A stretch of DNA of 53,004 nucleotides from Gnetum montanum (Eukaryota; Streptophyta; Gnetopsida; Gnetales; Gnetaceae). The stretch spans positions 73,617-126,620 of the forward strand of contig MNCI01003713.1 in the NCBI GenBank assembly GCA_015680685.1, read 5' to 3'. Positions 45,141 to 53,004 of this stretch are shown piece after piece. A model generated the notes under the pieces. The model did no database searches. It saw nothing but the letters and a program-made list of their open reading frames with translations, and was not told where the DNA came from. The number at the start of each line of letters is the position of its first letter. Within the stretch, counting starts at the first letter, position 1. A program made the position numbers and the translations under genes.

Positions 45141-46343
45141 GTGGTGGAGCAGTGGTTGGATGAAGCAGGGGCTCTGCAGCGGGCCACGTCCAAGGCCACA
45201 GCCAGAATGACCAAGGAGTTTCTGAACTCGGACTCAGACCTCGAAGACGGACTTAGGCCGACACTGTTGCACCGGGACGTGTTCAGTAACGCGAGTGTCG
45301 CGGACAGGCTACGTATGCGGCTGCTCCGCGATGCGGCACGCGTGGAGGCACTGACGCGGCGTACGCAGGCTGCATCTATGAACAAGTCGAACGGCGCCGG
45401 CTACGCCTACTGGAAACAGCGGATGCAGCGACCTGGGACTGGCCGTGACTTTAGTAGCCCAATAGTTTCGGGGCTGGCTGTCAGACGGCAGCGGCGAGTA
45501 CTTCACGCAAATCGGCGTGGGTGTGCCACCCAAGTACAACTTCATGGTGATGGACACCGGCAGCGACTTGGTGTGGATCCAGTGCAAGCCCTGTGTGCAC
45601 TGCTACTGTCACAAGGACCCATCTTCGACCCGGATGCGTCCTCGTCCTTCCGCCACGTCCCGTGCACAGCGGCTCTCTGCGATAAGCTCGACGTTAGCGG
45701 TTGCAGAAATGACAAGAGGTAACTTGCATTTCCGTTCCTGCGAGTGGGTGGGTATGGTTCGCTTATAACTCGGTGGGAATTGCAGGTACTGCTTGTGGGT
45801 ATGGTTCGCTTATAATTCGGTGGGAATTGCAGGTACTGCTTGTATAAGGCATCGTACGGAGACGGTTCTTTCACAATGGGGGATTTCTCGACGGAGACGC
45901 TGATGTTCCTGGCTACCGTGACCGCCGAGCTCTTTCGCATGGACACTGCCACCGGCACCGGTGGCGTCGTTATCGACTGCGGAACGTCCGTCACAGGGCT
46001 CGTCGTGCCCGCTTACAACGCACTCCGTGACGCCTTCGTGGCCGGGACGCGGCACCTACGTCGGGCGGCCGCGTTTTCATTGTGGGATACGTGTTATGAT
46101 CTGTCGGGGATCCGCTCTGTGCAGGTGCCCACTGCGGTTATGCATTTTGCCGGCGGTGCGAACGTTTCGCTGTCGGCGTCCAATTTTATCACCCCCGTGG
46201 ACGCTGCCGACACCTTCTGCCTGGCCTTCGCCGGAACCACGGAAAGGCTGAATATAATTGGGAACATACTGCAGCAGGGTTTCCTTCTTGTATTCGATGG
46301 CTACGCTAACCGCCTGGGCTTCGCTGCCGGCTCCTGTTCGTAG
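45141..46343 (+). pseudogene. Nepenthesin-type aspartic protease pseudogene
   Basis: Plant A1B aspartic protease, normally a secreted or vacuolar protein-cutting enzyme. Propeptide-like start: LLHRDVFSNASVADRLRMRL then LLRDAARVEALTRR. Mature part: GSGEYFTQIGVGVPPKYNFM, first active site MDTGSDLVWIQC (45550-45585), PCTAALCDKLDVSGC, flap YGDGS (45855), second active site IDCGTS (45972-45989; the family has DSGT), end IIGNILQQGFLLVFDGYANR then LGFAAGSC and a TAG. There are no ATG and no signal peptide in frame. A frameshift near 45473 is reversed near 45620. About 130 residues between ETLMF and ELFRMD are missing, an internal deletion. One 114-bp intron (45719-45832). Very GC-rich against AT-rich flanks. 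It is dead by the deletion and lost start. Confidence 0.8.
45719..45841 (+). repeat. 47-bp duplication across the protease intron acceptor
   Basis: Units 45748-45794 and 45795-45841 differ at one base. Each contains GGGAATTGCAG|GTACTGCTT, so the acceptor and the first exon bases exist twice. Only the second acceptor (exon from 45833) keeps the frame RYCLYKASYGDGS; 47 is not a multiple of three. Confidence 0.9.
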
Positions 46344-46804
46344 TCTTCAAAGAGTTAGGATGTCTGCCGCTGCCGCCGTGTTCCTAGACACCGCCGCTGT
46401 GTGATTATGGTGGTTGTTATTACGTTTGTTAATAATTACATAACAAAGGATTTGATATTACGACGTCTTGTCGATTCGTTGTGGCCAGGGTCCATTTTTT
46501 CTCGGTTTCTTAGTTTGCTAATTGAAACCCACCTGTATCTGAGTTGTCATTAAAAAGCACAAACCTATGCGCCGAAGATTCACGATTCCCAAGAAAATCT
46601 CACGAATCGTTCGCGGTGGATTCGGGCACGCGTTTAGAAGCGTGTAAAATCCCGCATTGGGCACGTAAATTATAATTTTTTGTCCGATTTTCAACTTTGA
46701 ACGAAAACATTCATTGTCGATTAAAATCTTACCTATTTTTACTGCAAATCGCGTCCAATCTTACCTGTTTTGTTTTCCTGCAAATTGCATCCGCGTCCAA
46801 TACC

Positions 46805-46865
46805 TTTTTATTTACAGACGCTCCTCCTATTCCGCCTTTTATTTACAGACGCTCCTATTCCGCCA
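46805..46865. repeat. About 28-bp tandem duplication
   Basis: TTTTATTTACAGACGCTCC...TATTCCGCC occurs twice in a row; the first copy has an extra TCC. Confidence 0.85.
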
Positions 46866-47189
46866 TTGATAGGGATTTGGATGCTTCCGACTCTCCAAAG
46901 CTTTACTCTTTCAACTCTAAAATTCTTTGCTTCATCTTCACTTTTTTATCTGCAGGCAGTGACGAAGAAGGCAATGAGCATTTCTCCTGATGAAGGGGGT
47001 CTCGTCTGCCCAGTCTGATTTAGGTGACTGAGTAAGAGACTTGCCTTATCAGATTCGGAATTACATCTATCATTCTATACTTTTTATTTTTTTTTATTCA
47101 TCATCATCTTTCTTGGAAAATCGATCGTTTCCTTCTAGCCAAATTTGGGCGGAGTATCTCCTCATAGTGGATTTTCGTATCAATTGACT

Positions 47190-47241
47190 TGCCTATTTTG
47201 CTTAGATTTACCTCCTGCCTATTTTGCTTAGATTTACCTCC
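47190..47241. repeat. 26-bp perfect tandem duplication
   Basis: TGCCTATTTTGCTTAGATTT plus ACCTCC, at 47190-47215 and again at 47216-47241, no mismatch. Confidence 0.95.
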
Positions 47242-47715
47242 TTGATGATCTTTACTTTTCGTTTTAGTTTATTCAGATGATTTTAGAGAAAAGATTTTTA
47301 TTTAGTGGATTGGTTTCGTATGTTTATTCATGGGCCATGGCCATCTCATGTTGCATCTCTGGTTTCATATAATGGTCGTGATTTTGGCCAGTCATAAATG
47401 CACCAGGGAGGGAATCAGTTGGTTACAAAATTGCTGTCAGGCCTCTCTCCCTCTGCAAGTGTAAACAGAATAGTCGAAGCATACACTTGTTCAAAGTTCA
47501 AATAAAATTTCAGCACCATATCCTTCCCAAATCTTTCTGGAGTGAAACATGCAAGAGGCATGAACTCAACCCACAACAACAAATTTGAAAATTCCAAAGA
47601 CCCACCTCTGAATTTCCTGCTATTCCAACTCTATAAAGCCAGCCCATAAGCCCAAAACGTGTCGGGAACTTGCCGAGAGAGCATTACTAACAGCAGAAGC
47701 AGATAAAGCTCTGTG

Positions 47716-47762
47716 NGGGAATCAGTTGGTTACAAAATTGCTGTCAGGCCTCTCTCCCTCTN
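47716..47762. repeat. 45-bp fragment between two Ns: assembly artefact
   Basis: Bases 47717-47761 are bounded by N on both sides and repeat 47410-47454 exactly. This is likely a misplaced or doubled contig fragment filling a scaffold gap, so the distance here is unreliable. Confidence 0.85.
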
Positions 47763-47817
47763 CTTTATTGGCTTATATGCTTGGTATTAGTTTTCTACTT
47801 TTATTCTATTTGCAGCT

Positions 47818-49229
47818 ATGTTTGTCTTTGAGCAGAATCGTATTTACGTGGACGGCATAAATTTCAAATGCCATGAACGCTGCCATTTTCTGCTTTCCGT
47901 ATCAAGGGTGTCTCAACATTTAGTGTGGGTCAGGAAGATCATACAATCTTTTCTTTACGATGCATTTAATGTCTGCATTATGCTAAAAATTTCAAATTGT
48001 TTCAACTTTCAAGTATAACGAGATTTTTATTGTTTTGCTTGAACCATTGGCCTTAGTTTCCTTTGGTGTATGCACATAACTTTGATGTGTTATGCTAATG
48101 TTTTGATGTGCAAAATTGCAAGTCATGCACAAGGGTAAATTTGTAAAAATACAAAAAAAAAAATAGTTCAGATATGTTTGTCTTTTGTTTGGTAACTATA
48201 ATTCCTTGACACAACTATATAATTTCTACACAGAGCCTTCACATGGTTGTGTCGTGAGTGCATACCATTATTCTCCTTATTCTGAATGTAAATAAAAATA
48301 TTTTTATATTATTTAAAGCTATGTTTTTTGAGTTTCATGCTTGTCTGCCAACTGTGAGGCACATTGATATGGTTAGAAGTTAGAACCATCGAATATACAG
48401 CATTTGCAGCCTTACATTAAGGAGCTGGTAAAGAAGTTTTTATGCTCTTTCATCTCAATCCCGAGATGTCTCTCATCAATTAGTTCTTCTTTGGCAAGTA
48501 CTGGCAACCTTGATGCCAAAACTGATTCCATTTTGGACGGACGTCCACACATTGCATATTCATCTCGTTATGAAGTTAAAATGCAACACTATCAAAAGGT
48601 TTTAGGAGTCAAGATTCGATTTCAGTGTGATTGGCAAAAGCAGGTCCACAGTGCTTATATATAGTGTCATGAAGTTAAATTAATAGTATTAAGCACCTTT
48701 TATTATTACAACCCTTACTTACAATGCAACTTCTTGAACGTTAATTATAATTTTTAGCTCTTTCCTCTCACAGATTCAAATTATAACAGATTCAGCTCCT
48801 GTTTGTAGACGTGCAGGAAAAATGATAGAAATGATTCATACAAATATATTTTGGACTCCTTGTTGTGTTCATTCTCTCAATAATACACTTTGTGATATTG
48901 GTAAAATTGATTGGGTGAAAAAGCTTATTATAGATGTAAGAGACATACAAATTTTCATTTGCAATTATCATTATTCAAATTCCTTGTTCAGCCAATGTAG
49001 CAAAAATAAGACTTTCAAAAAGCTTATAGAAACAAGGTAATAGAATACAAAAATTTATATTGTGTTTTTTAGAAATTTTATTTATTAATGCTAAACTAAT
49101 TATAAATTTTGTAAAACAGGTATGCTTCATATTTCATAATGTTGGAGAGAATGCAGGAGATACAAGAATCATTACAAATAATGGTTATAACCAGTAAATG
49201 GAAGAACTGGGAGGAAGCCAATGAAACAT
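47818..49229 (+). pseudogene. hAT-type transposase relic (DUF659-like), cut by element F
   Basis: The best part is exons 48774-49036 and 49120-49229: QIITDSAPVCRRAGKMIEM, then IFWTPCCVHSLNNTLCDIGK, DVRDIQIFICNYHYSNSLFS, and RYASYFIMLERMQEIQESLQ. These match the DUF659/hAT order: TDxAxxxxAG, FWTPCxxHxLN and RFASxxxML. The join E-T-R|Y-A-S is exact across a GT-AG intron 49037-49119; another intron 48644-48773 joins an upstream exon 48404-48643. Farther up, 47818 onward (FKCHERCHF ... SRVSQHL) could be a worn BED zinc finger. It would cut and paste hAT elements or be a domesticated relative. The frame ends in the LTR of F at 49230, within ...KNWEEANET. Confidence 0.7.
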
Positions 49230-50683
49230 TGTAAAAAATCGCGAGTCGGCCTTAGGCAAAGATTCGCAATTCAGGCAAGGGCGCATCTCAGCATTCCAGA
49301 GGGGGGAATAAGACAGAGCAACACCAAGAGGCACGTAGCATCAAGTCCGCAACTTCTTGTGCAGATTCCTAATCTTTCTACGCTTTTGTTGTTTACACTA
49401 TATCATGCGACATAGCGTAATGGCGCTCAGCGTGATGCCGTTTCAACATAGTCCGGCATCAGAAGGATGGTTACTTCAGCATAGGGAGAAGCTTAAGCAG
49501 CGTGATATGCGATTTCTTGTGTATTTTTTGCTAAGTCTTTCGTTCAAAGACAGGTTTACGCTCTGTTACGCACGGCAGCGTAATAAGCTCCAGAACAATC
49601 AAAGGCAAAGTCTAAGAAAATGCGACTGCTCAATCATACGCTCATCACGCAACAGAGCGTATCGCAACGTATTGCGTCGCCAAACTAGACATTGTTTACG
49701 CTTCACTACGCGCGGCTGCGTAAGCAAGCGTAAAACAGCTTTAATTCCATTGTTCCCATGTTACGTTACGCTCATACACGCAACATAGCGTGAATGAGCG
49801 TAATGTAACCCAAGATAGTTGAAACATGCCCAACGCGCATCCCTTCTTCACACGCACAATACGCGAATGAGCGTATTGTGCGTAATCAGGAAGTTTGACG
49901 CAAAAATCGGTCAAGTCAACAGTGCCCGAAACACGCGGGACACACATCATCAGGGTTGCGCCTCTTCCACGGAGCGTCGCAGCCTATAAATACCCCAGTT
50001 GACAAAGATACAAGGATTGGCAAATCAGAGAAGCAAAGGCATTTTTTTTGAGCACTAGAGCACTTATCACTTTTGAAGCAGAGATACAGAGAGCAGCGTC
50101 TTGGCAATTGTTGACAGCATCACCTTACAGCGGAAACAGAGCATAGTTCGCTTTGAGCACCGGTGACAAGAGTAATTGTTCTGCTAGGAAGACTCTATTG
50201 GTCAGAAACAGTTGATCGGTAGACGTTAGAGCTTGGCCTTCCTTGCATCTCGGCTTTAGCCCACGAGGTAGATCGGACTTCTGTTTGGACCGTTTTGCTT
50301 GTTGTTTTGTGCTTGCTTCACATCCAGTAATCGGGGATTCCCCAGTGTAATTTTTCATACAAAATATACATTTTTCAAGTCAAAGCGCAGATCTTGAAAC
50401 TACGTGCTTCTCTTATGTCAACCTCCTTTTATCGTGCTTAGCGTTATCACCGTTGCGATCCATCTACATCGTTTTCCCCTCGTTTTACGATTCCTCGAAT
50501 CAGATCGTTTTCACGAAATATTCATCGATTTACTGATTAGTAAGTCCCTGTCTGATCGACAAGACCGTTCAGGGTGCCGCGAATTCGTCTTTCCAGCATA
50601 GCCCTCGCGCGGATTCGTGGTTAAAACTGTGTACACGGAATTGGTTCGGTATTTTCCAGCTGCTGACGTTTTCCATCGTTACA
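49230..50683 (+). repeat. Element F LTR (5')
   Basis: It starts TGTAAAAAATCGCG exactly where the hAT relic breaks and ends ATCGTTACA, so the ends are inverted (TGTAA...TTACA). About 1454 bp. The upstream half has many TACGC/GCGTA hairpins. TATA box CCTATAAATACCCC at 49983-49996. The last part is repeated inverted at 52845-52988. A left target duplication AACAT can be proposed but the other end is not in the window. Confidence 0.75.
49390..49885 (+). repeat. Array of TACGC/GCGTA hairpins in the U3 of LTR F
   Basis: Hairpins at 49760-49809 (22-bp arms, two mismatches, loop AACATA), 49852-49883 (13-bp perfect arms, loop GAATGA) and 49693-49737 (nested arms). Similar TACGC words recur at 49400-49680. 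Confidence 0.8.
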
Positions 50684-50708
50684 GTTTTCTGGCACTAGAA
50701 GGAGGGCC
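50684..50708 (+). promoter_or_regulatory. Putative primer binding site of element F
   Basis: TGGCACTAGAAGGAGGGCC lies 7 bases after the LTR end. It starts TGG as tRNA 3' complements do but does not match tRNA-Asp; I do not assign the tRNA. Confidence 0.55.
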
Positions 50709-50929
50709 TTCAGGCTCCGATCCGAATATTTCGGGTAGCCCTGCTAGTGATCCATACCCTAAACCATAGACGTAATACCTCTAGGGAAGTCTACGGTCAA
50801 TCGCGTGGTATAGATCGGTCGCAAGGACGATTTCTTTGAAATCCTACAAGGTAGAAAGCCTTTTTTTGTGCTTTTGTTGCCAACCATCTCTTAGATCCGA
50901 TTACCAGTTACCGTTAACTCCATTGATCA

Positions 50930-52845
50930 ATGGATTCCTTGTACACAGCCACAACTGCCACGGTCCCTACCGATCTGGGTGCCGTGCCTGTGAATCCTAT
51001 GGCGGTCACAGGACTAGCTCCTGGCGCAACGGGATCTCAGGGACCATTACGCCGTTCATTGAGACTCTAGGGAAAAGAACCTATCTTCACGGTTATAACC
51101 CCTGAAGAATACAACTTCATATGCATTAAGATCCAGGCGAGGCTGGCTCTCAGCCGAGCCGAACTTGAAGCGAAACGAAACTTTGAGGTGCTCCACCGAG
51201 GGGGCTATGATTTTAAGCCAATAGCTTACGACATAATCCCCTTGACCGAACACCAACACAAACTTATCACACAGTTGGTCATGGCCAAAGGCCAGGCTTC
51301 ACAAGCTGTGGTGGAGCCCCAGCATGGGGAGGAGGAAGAGGACGAATTTGCGGCCCAGTCGGAACATTCGTTCCATACTCTGGAACCTTCGTTCCATATG
51401 CTGAGCCCCCAAACATATATAAATCCCTTGTTTCCTTTCAATGGAGAAGCCGCACCTCTTGACCCAGCCATGACCCCGTAGATGTATTTCCCTGCCATGC
51501 CGCAGGCCAATGCGCAGCCGTCTAGGTTGCAAGCACAAATACCGCACAATAACACTGGGGTGGTTCCGTCACCACGGGTACTTAGTATCCCAGTGGTGAT
51601 CCCGGCGACCACCGCGCCCCATTTCATCCCTCAGATACAACCCCATAACGTATCTGTAACGCACCCGGCCCAAACCTTGTCGCTTCCGCATCCGCAAACT
51701 CAACAGATCCCCGCAACCGCTCAGCCACAAACATACATCCAACAGCCTGCTGCAGGTCAGTGGGCCAACCCGGTGGCGCAACATACTCAGTCTGTGGTGT
51801 ATGGCATGCAGCCCCCGGTTGCACCTGTAGCGCAAGTTCCACAGAGGATCCTGCAGTATACCCATCCCTACCTTGTGCAGCAGGCGACTGCCAACCCCTC
51901 TGCGCAAGCCAGCGGGTGGTGGTCTTCGCAGGCTCCCCTGCCTATTGGGATCCCTGCCCCACAAGCAACTAGTCAACCCATCCCGTCGTTTCCGTTCCCT
52001 CACACAGCCCTCCCGGTCCAACCTCCTATGCCTTCTGCACAGGCACCTCCATCAACAGGCTTGGGTCAAGCTTTCCAGCTGATACAGACTCTTACCGAGG
52101 AGGTTCGACGCCTCAAAGCCACTGGATCTGATGCTATTCAGATCATGGACTTTTACTAGGATGATCCGATTAGTTCAAAGGTCCCTATGCTGTCGTTACC
52201 GCCGGGGATGTCCCTCCCTCATTTCACCAAATACAATGGGGAGGGGGATCCCAACGCTCACTTAGTCACCTTTCGATCTGAATCCTTGTTGCTTCAACAG
52301 TGGCCACATACAATTGTCAGAGTCTTTGCAATGTCATTAATAGGGAAAGCTTTGGACTGGTACCGAGCCCTCCCACGCTCTTCCATCTCAACCTTGGAAG
52401 AGCTGTTGACTCAGTTTGTGACCCACTTCAAATACAAGCTGAAGCCGGAAGTCACACTGGATCAGCTCATGGGGGTGAAACAAGACCCGCTCGAACCCGT
52501 CCAAAAGTTTATACAGCGCTGGAATGCTACCTTGAACGAGATCCACGAGCCGATCGCAAACTCACATATGTTGGCTATGTTCAAGGGAGCAGTCAATGAC
52601 TTCATTAAGTCAAAGCTGTACTACCTTTCCGCAAGTAATTTACATTAGGCCTTCGCACAAGTAGGAGCATCCAAGATGCTGCAGAGGCCAGCAAAGACCC
52701 GGCATATGTCGCCTACAGGAACACACACAACAAGGCCAAAGAGAAGGGTAAGGCGGCAACAACGACAGTAACCGTGCTGACTGAAAGCGCAAAGAACAAG
52801 AACAAGAAGGCGCCCACAACAGCGTCCGAGGCCACGGCTGGTGCC
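50930..52845 (+). pseudogene. Gag of element F, cut by an opposite-strand LTR
   Basis: From ATG 50930 one frame runs to 52648 with in-frame TAG at 51068, 51479, 52157 and 52646; no other stop codon type occurs. The N-terminal part is acidic (GEEEEDEFAAQ). The middle, 51482-52060, is Pro/Gln-rich (QPQTYIQQPAAGQWANPVAQ). The retrotransposon gag core follows: MSLPHFTKYNGEGDPNAHLV, WYRALPRSSISTLEELLTQF and GVKQDPLEPVQKFIQRWNAT. After 52648 the frame shifts by one near 52665 and continues as a Lys-rich tail (KEKGKAATTTVTVLTESAKN) to 52845, where the foreign LTR starts. Gag makes the coat of the particle. It is a Gypsy element but of another family than A, B and D. Confidence 0.8.
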
Positions 52846-53004
52846 TGTAACGACGGAAAACGTCGGCAGCTGGAAATACCGATTGAAATTCCGTGTACAC
52901 AGCTTTAACCACGGATTCGCGCGAGGGCTAAGCTGGAAAAACGAATCCGCGGTGCCCTGAACGGTCTTGTCGATCAGACAGGGACTTACGGGTCGGTAAA
53001 AGCG
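52846..53004 (-). mobile_element. LTR end of an F-family element on the opposite strand (runs off window)
   Basis: The segment is the reverse complement of 50541-50683 with few differences, starting TGTAACGACGG, the same end as LTR F read backwards. It interrupts the gag tail of F. The continuation lies beyond 53004. Confidence 0.75.

Larger units (their letters stand above)
46344..47817. other. Region between protease relic and transposase relic
   Basis: 3' flank of the protease relic followed by T-rich DNA with two recent tandem duplications and an assembly artefact. Open frames at 46697-47018 span the duplicated segment and look like nothing known. I see no supported gene. Confidence 0.5.

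Noticed and set aside
45309-46055. Long minus-strand frames opposite the protease relic
   Set aside because: Shadows of the GC-rich sense frame.
47415-47597. 60-residue minus-strand frame
   Set aside because: No family match and adjacent to the N-flanked artefact; not enough to call.
51226-52021. Long minus-strand frames opposite gag of F
   Set aside because: Shadows of the Pro/Gln-rich sense frame with no domain of their own.

Overview
This is a stretch of nuclear DNA from a plant with a repeat-rich genome. The signs are plant-type Ty3/Gypsy retrotransposons with an Asp-tRNA primer site, a plant hAT-type transposase fragment, tRNA-headed SINE-like repeats, GT-AG introns and a nepenthesin-type aspartic protease relic. 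A large-genome seed plant (a gymnosperm would fit) is plausible, but I cannot place it further. I see no intact host gene. Nearly everything recognisable is a decayed transposable element, and the decay is rich in C-to-T and G-to-A changes, as expected of methylated DNA.

Layout. 1-1807 is AT-rich with small repeats and one SINE-like copy. 1808-20716 is one old Gypsy element (called B here). Its 5' LTR is split by a solo LTR (C, 1888-2833) and by a complete second element (A, 2863-10717); B's own gag-pol relic is at 11.7-17.8 kb and its 3' LTR at 19845-20716. 20717-22195 is AT-rich. 22196-35300 is a LINE whose reverse transcriptase is split by a third complete Gypsy element (D, 22850-34176) with a perfect 5-bp target duplication. 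35.3-37 kb is intron-like DNA with two exon-like pieces. 36985-38009 is the 3' end of a further relative (E). 38-42.1 kb is very AT-rich with SINE-like repeats. 42.1-45 kb holds related LTR relics on the minus strand (H, G and a C-type piece). 45.1-46.4 kb is a GC-rich aspartic protease pseudogene. 47.8-49.2 kb is a hAT-type transposase relic, cut by a different Gypsy element (F, from 49230). F's gag is cut in turn by an opposite-strand relative that runs off the window.

How the parts relate. A, B, D, E, H and C share LTR ends (TGATGA...TCATCA), an Asp-tRNA primer site where the region is present, and similar U5 sequences; the pol domains that survive point to the Athila/Tat side of plant Gypsy. 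D carries a long extra open frame between integrase and the 3' LTR, with a C-terminal coiled coil. A second, opposite-strand copy of its C-terminus lies at 42.9-43.5 kb, so this frame is a true component of the family, probably the env-like/ORF3 type. It is preceded by a TATA box and by a cluster of the same short palindromes that fill the LTR U3 regions, which suggests an internal promoter. This module, the recurring palindrome arrays, the second polypurine tract behind pol, and a stop codon shared by three copies of gag are the most interesting points. Two places flanked by N are assembly artefacts.
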